From NCBI RefSeq assembly GCF_005405085.1, contig NZ_BJDJ01000005.1:62001-126000 (forward strand): a stretch of DNA of 64,000 bases, in the 5' to 3' direction. The notes under the pieces are model-generated. The model saw only the letters and a list, made by a program, of their open reading frames with translations. It was not told the origin of the DNA and did no database searches. This document shows, piece after piece, positions 51,203 to 60,547 of the stretch (its first letter is position 1; each line of letters opens with the position of its first letter). The position numbers and the translations under genes were made by a program. The DNA comes from Lactiplantibacillus daowaiensis (lineage in GTDB: Bacteria; Bacillota; Bacilli; Lactobacillales; Lactobacillaceae).

Positions 51203-53641
51203 ATGAAATTAATTGGAATTGTTGGCACGAATGCGAAGCAGTCATATAACCGTGAGTTATTAACTTATATGCAACGTCATTTTAAAGCGCAAGCTGAATT
51301 GGAGATTTTAGAACTAACGGACGTCCCCTTATTTAACGAAACGGCTGATCAAGCAAAGTATCCGATTATCCAAACGTTTAACGATAAAATTGCGGCCGCC
51401 GATGGGGTCGTGATTGCGACACCAGAACATAATCACTCAGTCCCTTCAGCGTTAAAGAGCATCATTGAATGGTTGTCCTTTAACTTGCACCCATTTGACG
51501 GCAAACCAATTATGCTTGTCGGGGCATCATACAGTGTCCAAGGCTCATCGCGAGCACAACTACATTTGCGGCAGATCTTAGATGCCCCTGGTGTGAATGC
51601 TAGCGTTATGCCTGGATCAGAATTTTTACTTGGTCGGGCGCAGACGACTTTTGATGATCATGGCGACTTAAAGTCGGCGGGTACCGTTGCCTTTTTAGAC
51701 AGTTGTTTTGCGAAGTTTATGAAATTCGTCACCTTAGTGCAAGCCATGGCGGTGCCAGATGCGGTGAGCTATCAACCCGGGACGTATGACGTAACGGCGG
51801 TCGGTCATAACGGCAACTTGCCAATGTCGGTCACCTTATCTAAAAATCGGATTGAAGATATCCAAATCGATACCTCTACTGAAACAAAAGGCATCGCTGA
51901 AGTCGCCTTTCAACGGATTCCGAAAGCCATCATCGATGGGCAAACGTTAGCGGTCGATGCAATTTCAGGGGCTTCCATGACAAGTCATGGTGTGATTGAT
52001 GGGGTTGCCGAAGCAATTAAGGCTGCGGGTGCCAATCCAGATGACTTAAAGAAACGCCAAGCTAAAACGAATGCAGCCCCACAAAATATCACTGATATTA
52101 CCACGGATGTCGTGGTTGTTGGTGCGGGCGGTGCGGGCCTAACTGCCGCTGCCAAAGTGTTACAAAGTGGCCGCAATGTGCTGGTCGTTGAAAAATTCCC
52201 AGCCGTGGGTGGCAACACCGTGCGGGCAGGTGGGCCAATGAATGCCGCTGATCCGGATTGGCAACATCAATTCGATGCCATCCCAGGTGAGAAGCATACG
52301 TTAACTGAAATTACCCAAATTGATGAAGCCACGATTGCACCTGAGTACTTAGCTGACTTTCGGGCGTTGAAGACACAAATCAAGGCTTATCTAAAAGAAA
52401 ATACGGATCAACGGGGCTATCTATTTGATTCCACATTACTCCATCGGATTCAAACGTATTTAGGTGGTAAGCGGACTGACCTACAAGGTCACGAAATCTA
52501 TGGGCAATATGACTTGGTCAAAGTCTTAACAGATCATGCCTTAGAATCAGTTAAATGGTTAGAGAAAATCGGCGTTGAATTTGATAAGACCCAAGTGACG
52601 ATGCCAGTTGGGGCGATTTGGCGGCGTGGTCATAAACCAATGGGTGACCAAGGTTTTGCGTACATCAAAGCGTTACAAAAATTCGTCACGGCCCATGGTG
52701 GTCGGATCTTAACTGAAACCCCGGTGCAGTCGTTAACGACCACCGATGGTCAAGTCGACGGCTTGATTGCCAAAGGGCCTAACGATACCAAAGTGATCGT
52801 GCATGCCAAAGCCGTTATCCTGGCATCAGGTGGGTTCGCCGCTAACACGAAGATGTTGCAACAATATAACACTTATTGGACAGCGATTGATGATGATATC
52901 AAAACCACGAATTCGCCAGCAATGACTGGTGATGGCATCCGACTAGGAACCAGTGTCGGCGCTGACTTAGTTGGGATGGGCTTTTCACAAATGATGCCGG
53001 TTTCTGATCCGGAGACGGGTGAACTCTTCAGTGGTCTCCAAGTGCCACCACAGAACTTCGTGATGGTCAATCAAGCGGGGAAACGATTCGTTAATGAATA
53101 TGGCAGTCGCGATGAATTGACTCAAGCCGCCATTGATAATGGCAGTTTGTTCTATTTAATTGCTGACGACGAGATTAAGAAGACGGCTTATAACACGACG
53201 CAAGCGAAGCTGGATGCCCAAGTTGCTGCCGGAACGTTATATCGGGCGGATACGTTGGTTGACTTAGCCAAACAATTACAACTGGATCCAGCGGTGTTGA
53301 CTAAAACGATTGCCGATTATAACAGCTATGTCGATGCTGGTGAAGATCCTGAATTTCATAAGAATGCGTTTGATTTGAAAGTTGCCGTGGCTCCATTTTA
53401 TGCGACACCGCGCAAACCAGCAACGCATCATACGATGGGTGGCTTAAAGATTGATACGCATGCGCATGTCTTGAATGCTGATGGTCAGGTTATCAATGGG
53501 CTCTACGCGGCTGGCGAAGTTGCTGGCGGGATTCATGCTGGGAATCGCTTAGGCGGGAATTCATTGGCTGATATCTTTACCTTTGGCCGGATTGCGGCAA
53601 CTCAAGCGTTAAAAGATGAATTAACCGTAACGGTGGACTAA
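51203..53641 (+). CDS. three-domain flavoprotein reductase (HcrB/VprA/fumarate reductase-like)
   Basis: This 812-residue cytoplasmic protein joins three modules. Residues 1-180 are a second NAD(P)H:FMN reductase domain ([21 protein letters not shown]). Residues about 190-280 are an FMN_bind domain with AISGASMTS, the ApbE flavinylation motif that takes a phosphoester-linked FMN on Thr. Residues about 298-812 are a fumarate-reductase-type FAD domain ([56 protein letters not shown]). Electrons likely pass NAD(P)H to FMN to covalent FMN to FAD to an activated C=C bond. The L. plantarum hydroxycinnamate and vinylphenol reductases have this layout. AGGAGG-type sequence GGGAGGGA precedes the ATG. 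Confidence 0.9.
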   Translation: MKLIGIVGTNAKQSYNRELLTYMQRHFKAQAELEILELTDVPLFNETADQAKYPIIQTFNDKIAAADGVVIATPEHNHSVPSALKSIIEWLSFNLHPFDGKPIMLVGASYSVQGSSRAQLHLRQILDAPGVNASVMPGSEFLLGRAQTTFDDHGDLKSAGTVAFLDSCFAKFMKFVTLVQAMAVPDAVSYQPGTYDVTAVGHNGNLPMSVTLSKNRIEDIQIDTSTETKGIAEVAFQRIPKAIIDGQTLAVDAISGASMTSHGVIDGVAEAIKAAGANPDDLKKRQAKTNAAPQNITDITTDVVVVGAGGAGLTAAAKVLQSGRNVLVVEKFPAVGGNTVRAGGPMNAADPDWQHQFDAIPGEKHTLTEITQIDEATIAPEYLADFRALKTQIKAYLKENTDQRGYLFDSTLLHRIQTYLGGKRTDLQGHEIYGQYDLVKVLTDHALESVKWLEKIGVEFDKTQVTMPVGAIWRRGHKPMGDQGFAYIKALQKFVTAHGGRILTETPVQSLTTTDGQVDGLIAKGPNDTKVIVHAKAVILASGGFAANTKMLQQYNTYWTAIDDDIKTTNSPAMTGDGIRLGTSVGADLVGMGFSQMMPVSDPETGELFSGLQVPPQNFVMVNQAGKRFVNEYGSRDELTQAAIDNGSLFYLIADDEIKKTAYNTTQAKLDAQVAAGTLYRADTLVDLAKQLQLDPAVLTKTIADYNSYVDAGEDPEFHKNAFDLKVAVAPFYATPRKPATHHTMGGLKIDTHAHVLNADGQVINGLYAAGEVAGGIHAGNRLGGNSLADIFTFGRIAATQALKDELTVTVD

Positions 53642-53659
53642 TTAGAGGAGGGTTTAATG

Positions 53660-54901
53660 ATGGATCAAAAAATTAATCGTTGGTCGGTTTTGACGGCGTC
53701 AACGATCATCTTACTTTGTACCGGTGCAGTGTATGCGTTTAGTGTGTTTGCGGGCCCCTTAAGTGCTAGCAAGGGGTGGTCGATGGCGACAATTATGTTG
53801 GCCTTTACGATTAATTCCGCCATTAGCCCGATTCCAATGATTCTAGGTGGTTACTTTACCGATAAAGGGTGGTCAAAGTGGTCAATTGCCATCGGTGGCT
53901 TACTCTTTGGGCTTGGCTTCTTCTTGACCGGTTTGGCAACAACACCAGCAATGTTGTACTTAACTTACGGTTTGATTGCGGGGCTAGGTCAAGGACTTGC
54001 TTACTCCGGGTGCTTAAGTAATACGATCAAGTTATTTCCTGACAAAAAGGGCTTAGCTTCTGGAATTATTACAGCTGGGATGGGTGGTGCCGCGATTATC
54101 GCCGCGCCAATTGGTAATTACCTCGTCCAAAGTCATGATGTCTTATATGCGTTCCGAGTGTTAGGGATTGCTTACATGTTAGTGGTACTCGTCGCCAGTT
54201 TCTTTATTCGCGAAGCACCAGCCAACTATCAACCAGCTGGTTGGACGCCGACAGCAACTAAAAATGGGGGCACACCAGTCAATAAGAACTGGGCTAGCAT
54301 GTTACGGTCACCTTACTTCTATTTGATTTTCTTGATGCTCTTTACTGGTGCATTTTCCGGGTTGATGATTGCGGCTAATGCGTCAGTGATCGGCCAACAA
54401 ATGTTTAAGCTAACGGCAGCGACGGCGGCATTTTATGTCAGCTTGTACTCGCTATGTAACTGTGCGGGTCGGGTCGTTTGGGGTGTGGTTTCTGATCGCT
54501 TTGGTCGCAATAATACTTTGTACATTATCTTAGGGGTCATCATGCTGGCTTTCTTTATCTTAGTGTCATTGCATTCACAAGCTAGTTTTGCAATTGGTAT
54601 CGTGATTTTGGGCCTATGTTTTGGCGGTGTGATGGGCGTCTTCCCACCACTCGTCATGGAAAACTTTGGTCCTATTAATCAAGGGACAAATTATGGCATC
54701 GTCTTTGTCGGTTATTCTGCGGCCGCTTTCTTTGCCCCTAAAGTTGCGGCTAATATGGCAGCGGCCAACAGTGGCGACTTTACTAAGGCGTTCTATGTGG
54801 CAATTGTCGTGGCCTTAGTTGGCTTGATGACGAACTTTGTTTACATGCAACTTAAGAAACATGCTGATAAGAAAGCCAATACTAGTCATCTGGCGGCTTA
54901 A
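53660..54901 (+). CDS. MFS transporter, oxalate/formate antiporter (OFA) family
   Basis: The protein has 413 residues from ATG 53660, eight bases after AGGAGG; ATG 53657 is also possible. Twelve helices, with the OFA pattern near the start (GAVYAFSVFAGPLSASKGWS) and motif A-like GRVVWGVVSDRFGRNNTL in the second half. These carriers swap carboxylates. It begins about 18 bases after the flavoprotein and completes the LysR-controlled operon. It could import an unsaturated acid such as a hydroxycinnamate or export the reduced product. Confidence 0.9.
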   Translation: MDQKINRWSVLTASTIILLCTGAVYAFSVFAGPLSASKGWSMATIMLAFTINSAISPIPMILGGYFTDKGWSKWSIAIGGLLFGLGFFLTGLATTPAMLYLTYGLIAGLGQGLAYSGCLSNTIKLFPDKKGLASGIITAGMGGAAIIAAPIGNYLVQSHDVLYAFRVLGIAYMLVVLVASFFIREAPANYQPAGWTPTATKNGGTPVNKNWASMLRSPYFYLIFLMLFTGAFSGLMIAANASVIGQQMFKLTAATAAFYVSLYSLCNCAGRVVWGVVSDRFGRNNTLYIILGVIMLAFFILVSLHSQASFAIGIVILGLCFGGVMGVFPPLVMENFGPINQGTNYGIVFVGYSAAAFFAPKVAANMAAANSGDFTKAFYVAIVVALVGLMTNFVYMQLKKHADKKANTSHLAA

Positions 54902-54929
54902 TTCGAGTCGTTGCGAAACTTAATTAATG

Positions 54930-54976
54930 AAACACGCCCACACAGACAGCTCAGTGCTGTCTGTGTGGGCGTGTTT
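54930..54976. terminator. bidirectional terminator
   Basis: A perfect 21-bp stem (ACACGCCCACACAGACAGC and complement) with a five-base loop and T/A tails separates convergent genes. Confidence 0.92.
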
Positions 54977-54981
54977 ATTTT

Positions 54982-55614
54982 CTAACACCAACCGCGATCT
55001 GGTCGCCAGTCACGCTTGCGGCTATCACTAATATAAGGATTGCCGGCAACGATAAAGCGTAAGGGGAGTTGTCCACTGGCTGCTTCTGGGTTAACGCCAA
55101 CACGGGGAACGGCTTGAATCGTCTGTGGCTGACGGGTATCGCTTAGGTCAATGCTTAAAGCACTGTCGGCGATCGGCATCAAGTTCATCCGCTGATCCTG
55201 AATCCCTAGCGCTTGCATTAACTTACCGGGGCCGTTAGTGACTTGTACCCCGGTTTTATGCCGGTTGGCTAATAATTGTGCTTGGTTGATCGTTGGTTCG
55301 ATTGCGCGAATTAAGACGCCTTCAGGGGTTTCCGCTGGTTGGGTCACGATGTCCAATAAGTAATTGGCCCGTAGTCGATAGATGTACAACGTGCCTGGTT
55401 CGCGATAGAGCGGTTCACTAAAGGCGGTACGGCGGCCGTTAAAGGCATGCGCAGCGGTATCATGCGTCCCTAAGTAAGCTTCGGTTTCAACAATCAAGCC
55501 GCCGACTATTGTTGTCGGGGTGCGATATAATAAAGTTGTGCCCAGCAATGCTTGGGCGATTTCAGTGGTTGGACGGCCGGTAAAAAAGGCCGTCGTGGCG
55601 TTTGTAGTTGTCAA
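54982..55614 (-). CDS. 3-methyladenine DNA glycosylase (AAG/MPG family)
   Basis: This 210-residue protein removes alkylated purines such as 3-methyladenine and hypoxanthine. The catalytic Glu is in GGLIVETEAYLGTHDTAAHAFNGRRT, followed by the intercalating YRxxGTLYIYRLRANYLLDIV region; GVLIRAIEP and TNGPGKLMQALGI are family signatures. The start is TTG 55614, about eight bases after GAGG. It is divergent from a DUF488 gene with only 31 bases between starts, so the promoters of each lie in the other's coding end. Length is normal. Confidence 0.93.
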   Translation of the reverse strand: MTTTNATTAFFTGRPTTEIAQALLGTTLLYRTPTTIVGGLIVETEAYLGTHDTAAHAFNGRRTAFSEPLYREPGTLYIYRLRANYLLDIVTQPAETPEGVLIRAIEPTINQAQLLANRHKTGVQVTNGPGKLMQALGIQDQRMNLMPIADSALSIDLSDTRQPQTIQAVPRVGVNPEAASGQLPLRFIVAGNPYISDSRKRDWRPDRGWC

Positions 55615-55645
55615 AAGTAGGACCTCTAATTCTAAAAGATTGAAG

Positions 55646-56029
55646 ATGATGATGGTGTTATTGAAGTTAGAACGGATTTATACCAAACCGGTTGATTTAG
55701 ATGGCTATCGAATCTTAGTGGATCGCTTGTGGCCACGAGGAATTTCTAAAGTTAATGCGCATTTAGATGAGTGGTTAAAAGCAATTGGCCCCTCGACGGC
55801 ATTGCGGCAGTGGTTTAACCATGACCCTGAGAAGTATCCTGAGTTCGCCAAGCGTTATGTGGCGGAACTTGATGCCAATCCGATAACGCCGGCGTTTATT
55901 CAGACGGTTGCCACCCAGTTAGAAACGACTAACGTTATCTTATTATACGGCGCTAAGGATGAACAACACAATCAGGCAGTGGTGTTACTGACGTATTTAA
56001 AACAAAGTGGGCAATTGCCAACCGCTTAA
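55646..56029 (+). CDS. DUF488 family protein
   Basis: The protein has about 127 residues, starting at one of three adjacent ATGs (55646, 55649, 55652). The DUF488 signature is plain: RIYTKPVDLDGYRILVDRLWPRGISK, then YVAEL and VILLYGAKDEQHNQAVVLLTYL. The function of this widespread family is unsettled. Weak ribosome site (AAGATTGAAG). It overlaps no gene once this start is used. A hairpin follows. Confidence 0.85.
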   Translation: MMMVLLKLERIYTKPVDLDGYRILVDRLWPRGISKVNAHLDEWLKAIGPSTALRQWFNHDPEKYPEFAKRYVAELDANPITPAFIQTVATQLETTNVILLYGAKDEQHNQAVVLLTYLKQSGQLPTA

Positions 56030-56039
56030 TATAAATATA

Positions 56040-56071
56040 TTAATCCCGGAATATTTAATTCCGGGATTAAT
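56040..56071 (+). terminator. hairpin after the DUF488 gene
   Basis: TTAATCCCGGAAT pairs with ATTCCGGGATTAA around a short loop. The T-tail is weak. Confidence 0.6.
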
Positions 56072-56236
56072 TGGTTAATAAACTGCGATCATCAAATTAT
56101 TTTATTTATTTCTTGAAAACGCTAGCAATCAGGTTTGAATTTTGCTATGATTAGGTTGTTAATTAATGACGTCAACTATTACAGTGCACAATAATGGGGG
56201 TTGCATTGTTAGGCAAGCAAGATTGGGGATAATTAA

Positions 56237-56641
56237 ATGATAAACTTATGTGTGTTACCAAGTACCGCAAGTTGTCGCAAAGCCCATCGCTGGTTACTCG
56301 AGCATCGAATTCCATTCCATGAACGGAACATGAATGCTCAGCCTTTGACGGAAGTTGAAATTAAACATTTGCTTCAGTACACGTATGACGGGATTGATGA
56401 TTTAATCAGTACCAAGTCCAATGCGTACCGGCAATTAAGCAAGACCACGCCGATTGAAGACATGCCACTTAGTGAAGCGGTCCATGTCTTAAGTCAAACA
56501 CCACAGTTACTACGGCGGCCAATCATTTTTGATGACCATCGGTTGTTATGTGGGTTTAACCAGGATGAGATTCGGATGTTCATTCCACGTGATCAACGCG
56601 TTTTAAAGATGAAGTCATTAGCGGAACATCAAATGGCTTAG
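56237..56641 (+). CDS. Spx/ArsC-family regulator with a single active cysteine
   Basis: This 134-residue protein is a thioredoxin-fold ArsC/Spx relative. The N-terminal motif reads LPSTASCRKAHRW, so the redox pair Cys10-x-x-Cys13 of Bacillus Spx is Thr10-Ala-Ser-Cys13. ISTKSNAYRQL (the RT/S-x-x-x-YR region) and RRPIIFDDHRLLCGFNQDEIRMFIPR are typical Spx segments. Spx binds the RNA polymerase alpha subunit and shifts transcription under thiol stress; with one Cys this copy cannot make the disulfide switch. Lactobacilli carry several paralogues. It has its own promoter region and terminator. Confidence 0.9.
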   Translation: MINLCVLPSTASCRKAHRWLLEHRIPFHERNMNAQPLTEVEIKHLLQYTYDGIDDLISTKSNAYRQLSKTTPIEDMPLSEAVHVLSQTPQLLRRPIIFDDHRLLCGFNQDEIRMFIPRDQRVLKMKSLAEHQMA

Positions 56642-56676
56642 TTAACGAAATAACACTTTGGGGTTTTAACCGTATA

Positions 56677-56729
56677 AAAAAGGCGTTAATCTGCCCGGCA
56701 AAACTGATGCCGGCAGTTAACGCCTTTTT
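56677..56729. terminator. bidirectional terminator
   Basis: AAAAAGGCGTTAA pairs with TTAACGCCTTTTT, with an inner GCCGG/CCGGC hairpin, between convergent genes. Confidence 0.9.
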
Positions 56730-56741
56730 GTCTTTTTTTAA

Positions 56742-57242
56742 TTAAGCGTATTTGTGAGCAACTTTGGCAGCCACGGCGGCCGCAATCGCCCCAACTAAAT
56801 CATCGATAAAGGTATTCACGACCCCTGATTTATCAGTATCGAGTTTTTTGATCACGCCTTCTTTGACTTTATCCACGTAACCATAATTGGTGACCCCAAT
56901 CGTTCCGTAAATATTGGCCATATTTAAGGCTAAGCCCTCATCAACTCCAAAAACACCGGCGTCATTAGCGACGATCGTTTGTAACGGTTCACTGAGTTGC
57001 TTTTCAGTTGCCAAACGGTCGAGTTCTAAGGCGACCATCGCGTTATTCAACAATTCACGCTTATGCAAGACTTCTTGGGTCTCCGTTTCACATTCGGCTA
57101 AGGTTAAGTCAGGTAAGTATTTCGTTTGTAACTGAAAGGTGATTTGCGCAATCTCTTTATAGGTAATCCCTTTTTTTGCTAGGGCCGAGACGACAAATTC
57201 ATAAGCAGCTTTATCAGGATATTTAAATGCTTTGTTATACAT
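56742..57242 (-). CDS. phosphatidylglycerophosphatase A-like protein (YutG type)
   Basis: This 166-residue protein matches the Gram-positive PgpA/YutG branch. Features are KKGITYKEIAQITFQLQTKYLPDLTLAECE, LDRLATEKQLSEPLQTIVANDAGVFGVDEGLALNMANIYGTIGVTNYGYVDK and the C-terminal VNTFIDDLVGAIAAAVAAKVAHKY, which holds the membrane-associated part with Asp metal ligands. It would dephosphorylate phosphatidylglycerol phosphate, though YutG-type members are less well studied. GGAGG lies before the ATG. Monocistronic. Confidence 0.88.
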   Translation of the reverse strand: MYNKAFKYPDKAAYEFVVSALAKKGITYKEIAQITFQLQTKYLPDLTLAECETETQEVLHKRELLNNAMVALELDRLATEKQLSEPLQTIVANDAGVFGVDEGLALNMANIYGTIGVTNYGYVDKVKEGVIKKLDTDKSGVVNTFIDDLVGAIAAAVAAKVAHKYA

Positions 57243-57489
57243 AAGTGACCTCCAAAGATAAGTTTTAAAACTAATGGCCTAACGCGGTTCATTTAGTTAC
57301 TTTGCATAACTCATTATACTGACCTAGCGACTAAAACGATATTAAAGGGTTTCAGTTTGGTGACAATGACCACAAAGTTGACTGAATGTGGCATAATTGT
57401 CAGAGTAATCTTTTCAATTGAGATTTTCAAAAGAATCGTTAAAATAGATAATGGTGTACATAACATAGAGGGGAAAGTGGTGGATTTTG

Positions 57490-58383
57490 GTGAAACGATT
57501 TAAAACGGTCTTGCAATTCATGCTGTTGGCCTTTGTTATTGGGGCAACCGTGATTTTGTTAGGGGCCGGTGGGAACAACACCAAAATTACACAGGTCACG
57601 AGTCAACTACAGCCCCGAACGGCGAAAACAATTAGTAATCAATACCAAAAGTCTAAAACAGCGACTGTCTTTTTGCATGGTTATAATGGTGGGGCATATT
57701 CCACGAATTACTTAATTAAAAAAGCTGAAAAAGCCGGGGCAGCGCAAAAAGCGTTAGTCGTGAACGTGTATAAAAACGGCGTGATGGCCTTTAAAGGTTA
57801 CTGGAAGAAGTCGATTAAAAATCCAATGGTCCAAGTCGTCTTTCAAGACAATCATGCCACGCAAAAAACGCAGGTTTACTGGTTACATCAAGTCTTGGTT
57901 CAATTAAAGGCTAAGTATGGCGTGACCAAGTATAATGCGGTCGGTCATTCGTTAGGCTCGAATGATATTGTGAATCAGGCCTTAACTTATGGGGATGATC
58001 AAAGTTTACCGACACTTAAAAAAGTGGTGACGATTGCGGGGCCGTTTGACGGGTTAACCGGCTATTTAAATGCCGAGACTGAAAAACAAGTTCAAGCCGT
58101 TGCGGCTAAGCCCATTCGGTTTACACGGCACTTTGCTGAAATGCTGAAGCTGCGGGCGAACTTCCCGGCCCATGTGAAGATGTTGAACGTGATCGGGGAT
58201 ACGAACTTAGGCTTTAATAATGACGGTTATGTTGGCGTGGCATCTGCGCGATCGGTCAGTTATTTATTACGGGATAAGCTGACCCAATATCGTGAAGAAT
58301 TCTTTAGTGGCGCCGATGCGGCTCATTGTGCGTTGAATCAAAATCCAAAAGTCGCAAAATCAATGATTTCATTTTTATGGTAA
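57490..58383 (+). CDS. DUF915 alpha/beta hydrolase, membrane-anchored
   Basis: The protein has 297 residues from GTG 57490, behind GTGGTGG; a TTG just upstream is too close. An N-terminal hydrophobic segment (residues 8-30) anchors or exports it. DUF915 features are present: VFLHGYNGGAYSTNYL (oxyanion), YNAVGHSLGSNDIV (Ser nucleophile), and the C-terminal GADAAHCALNQNP (His), with the acid in the NNDGYVG region. This family is a typical cell-surface hydrolase of lactobacilli; substrate unknown. The D-hydroxyacid dehydrogenase begins 67 bases later. Confidence 0.9.
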   Translation: MKRFKTVLQFMLLAFVIGATVILLGAGGNNTKITQVTSQLQPRTAKTISNQYQKSKTATVFLHGYNGGAYSTNYLIKKAEKAGAAQKALVVNVYKNGVMAFKGYWKKSIKNPMVQVVFQDNHATQKTQVYWLHQVLVQLKAKYGVTKYNAVGHSLGSNDIVNQALTYGDDQSLPTLKKVVTIAGPFDGLTGYLNAETEKQVQAVAAKPIRFTRHFAEMLKLRANFPAHVKMLNVIGDTNLGFNNDGYVGVASARSVSYLLRDKLTQYREEFFSGADAAHCALNQNPKVAKSMISFLW

Positions 58384-58450
58384 AACCAATCAATTGAGGG
58401 CAACGCTTAATGCGGCTGCCCTTTCGTTGTTTCAGAAAGAGGTTATGATA

Positions 58451-59431
58451 ATGGCAAAAATTTTTATTTCCGCTGAGATTCCAACCAGTGGGGTGCAAGC
58501 ATTACAACAAGCTGGGTTCGACCCAGTGATGTATCAAGGATCTGGGTTGATTAGTCAAGCTGAATTAATCGCGGGTATCACCGATGCGACCGTATTAATT
58601 ACGCCATTATCTACGCAAGTCCCACGTGAAGTGATCGACCAAGCGCCCCAGTTAAGATTGATCGCCAACTTTGGGGCTGGCTTCAATAATATTGATGTTA
58701 ATTATGCTGCCACTAAAGCCATCGCGGTCACGAATACACCTGGTGTTTCGACGGCCAGTACGGCTGAAGTTACGGTCGGCTTAGTCTTGGCACTGATGCA
58801 TCGGATCGTTGAAGGGGACCAACTCATGCGGACCACTGGGTTTGATGGTTGGGCGCCACTGTTCTTCTTAGGCCATGAATTAGCCGGCAAGACCGTGGGA
58901 ATCGTTGGGATGGGCGCAATTGGACAAGCCGTTGCTAAATGCTTGCATGCTTTGGGCATGCAAGTGGTCTACACCCAGCGGCACCAATTAGATGTTTTTA
59001 CGCAAAGTAAAACCGATGCGACCTATTTAACGTTAGCTGAATTATTGCAAACCGCCGATGTGGTCAGCCTACATGCGCCATTGACGACGGAGACCCAACA
59101 TCTGTTGGATGCCGACAAGTTGGCTTTGATGAAGCCAAGTGCGTATTTGATCAATGCGGCACGTGGCCCATTAGTGGATGAACAGGCTTTATTAGCGCAA
59201 CTAAAAGCGGGGCGCTTAGCTGGGGCCGCTTTAGATGTGTACGAAACGGAACCCAAATTAACACCGGGGTTTGCAGCGCTTAAAAATGTGGTATTAACGC
59301 CACATATTGGCAATGCGACCGTCGAGGCCCGTGCCGCAATGGCTAAGATCGTAACCGACAATGCGATTGCCGTCTTAAATGGACAAGCCCCAACGGCGGT
59401 CGTTAACGGTGTCGTTGGTGAACCTAAATAA
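58451..59431 (+). CDS. D-isomer-specific 2-hydroxyacid dehydrogenase
   Basis: The protein has 326 residues from ATG 58451, eight bases after GAAAGAGG; the longer frame from 58394 is unsupported. The NAD-binding motif is GIVGMGAIGQAVAKCL; the catalytic Arg, Glu and His are in NAARGPLVDEQAL, DVYETEPKL and LTPHIGNAT. NFGAGFNNIDV is the substrate loop. It belongs with glyoxylate/hydroxypyruvate/gluconate reductases rather than with D-lactate dehydrogenase. It reduces a 2-oxoacid with NAD(P)H in the cytoplasm. It ends in a strong terminator, so it is separate from the following PTS operon. Confidence 0.92.
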   Translation: MAKIFISAEIPTSGVQALQQAGFDPVMYQGSGLISQAELIAGITDATVLITPLSTQVPREVIDQAPQLRLIANFGAGFNNIDVNYAATKAIAVTNTPGVSTASTAEVTVGLVLALMHRIVEGDQLMRTTGFDGWAPLFFLGHELAGKTVGIVGMGAIGQAVAKCLHALGMQVVYTQRHQLDVFTQSKTDATYLTLAELLQTADVVSLHAPLTTETQHLLDADKLALMKPSAYLINAARGPLVDEQALLAQLKAGRLAGAALDVYETEPKLTPGFAALKNVVLTPHIGNATVEARAAMAKIVTDNAIAVLNGQAPTAVVNGVVGEPK

Positions 59432-59443
59432 ACTTAAAAATTA

Positions 59444-59477
59444 TGAGCCTAGAATCGCTTGATTCTAGGCTCTTTTT
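59444..59477 (+). terminator. terminator of the 2-hydroxyacid dehydrogenase gene
   Basis: GAGCCTAGAATC pairs with GATTCTAGGCTC around a four-base loop, followed by five T. Confidence 0.93.
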
Positions 59478-59505
59478 AGACCAATTGTGAAACACAATGA
59501 CAATA

Positions 59506-59549
59506 TTTGAAAAAATATGATTGTAAATGGAAAAATATGGTGCTATACT
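59506..59549 (+). promoter_or_regulatory. promoter of the PTS operon with a tandem repeat
   Basis: TTGTAA (59521-59526) and TATACT (59544-59549) are 17 bases apart. AAAAATATGA (59511-59520) and AAAAATATGG (59531-59540) repeat exactly 20 bases apart across the -35 and spacer, a likely binding site for the operon's own DeoR protein. Confidence 0.6.
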
Positions 59550-59581
59550 TTCGTTGTTAAAGAAATTAGGAGGACAACAAT

Positions 59582-60517
59582 ATGAAATTAGCAACTCGTA
59601 TCAATTCATTTTTACCCCAAGATAATCAAGATTTAAAAACGGTTTTTGCACAGTTTCATCAGTTGGGTTTGACCCACGTTGACTTAAATTATCCGGAACA
59701 TGTCACAAATTATTCAGCAACTAAAATGAAAGCGCTTCTTGAAGCGGAGGATTTACAATTAAATGGGATGGCTTTGCGGTTTAAAGATGAGTTCTTAAAC
59801 GGGGACTTAGGTAATACCGACACAACATTAGCAAATAAAGCGATTCAACTGTGTCAAGACGCTGCTGATTATTGTCGCGAAGCTGGCGGTCAAGTGGTAA
59901 CGGTTTGGATGGCCCATGATGGCTTTGATTATAGTTTTCAAATCGATTATTTAGCAGTTTGGAATCGGCTGGTAAAAGCCTTCCAAGCAATGGCTGATTA
60001 TGCGCCAGATATCAAATTTAGTATTGAATACAAACCATTTCAACCAAGAGGCTACGCGTTTGTTGATAGTATGGGTATCGATGGGATGATGCTTGCTGAA
60101 ATTAATCGGCCTAATGTTGGCGTGACGCTAGATTATTGTCACATGTTGATGAAACATGAAAATCCAGCAATGGCGGCTGATATTTTTGCGAGTCGGGGGC
60201 AATTATTTGGGATTCATTTAAATGATGGTTATGGCTTAAATGATGATGGCCTAATGATTGGGACGGCTAGTCCGTTCAAGACACTTGAATTTCTATATTA
60301 TATTAAAAAGCATCATTACGATGGCATGCTGTACTTTGATACGTTCCCAGTTATTGAACAAGCTACTGCGGAATGTGAGCAAAATATCAAGATGATTGTG
60401 TATTTAGATCAGTTAATTGACCAAATCGGCTTACCAGCGATTGAAAAAGTTATTGCGCAAAATGATGCAATTGCGGCCCACCAGTTGATGATGCAATTTC
60501 TTAGTCCTAAAGCGTAA
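59582..60517 (+). CDS. sugar phosphate isomerase/epimerase (AP endonuclease 2-like TIM barrel)
   Basis: This 311-residue protein is a TIM barrel of the xylose-isomerase-like/AP-endonuclease family 2. Metal ligands are expected at Glu in FSIEYKPFQPRG, Asp/His in VGVTLDYCHML and His/Asp in GIHLNDGYG, and the final Glu/Asp near LYFDTFPV. Such enzymes isomerise or epimerise ketoses or their phosphates using Mn2+ or Mg2+. It is the first gene of a four-gene operon with EIIBC, DeoR and EIIA. So its substrate is probably the phosphorylated form of the imported sugar. AGGAGGA precedes the ATG. Confidence 0.88.
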   Translation: MKLATRINSFLPQDNQDLKTVFAQFHQLGLTHVDLNYPEHVTNYSATKMKALLEAEDLQLNGMALRFKDEFLNGDLGNTDTTLANKAIQLCQDAADYCREAGGQVVTVWMAHDGFDYSFQIDYLAVWNRLVKAFQAMADYAPDIKFSIEYKPFQPRGYAFVDSMGIDGMMLAEINRPNVGVTLDYCHMLMKHENPAMAADIFASRGQLFGIHLNDGYGLNDDGLMIGTASPFKTLEFLYYIKKHHYDGMLYFDTFPVIEQATAECEQNIKMIVYLDQLIDQIGLPAIEKVIAQNDAIAAHQLMMQFLSPKA

Positions 60518-60547
60518 AACCAATAAGTGTTATGAGGAGTGAATCAC

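Noticed and set aside
58397..58423. GGGCA..TGCCC inverted repeat between the DUF915 hydrolase and the 2-hydroxyacid dehydrogenase
   Set aside because: Short stem and only three T after it; too weak to call a terminator, so the two genes could still share a transcript.
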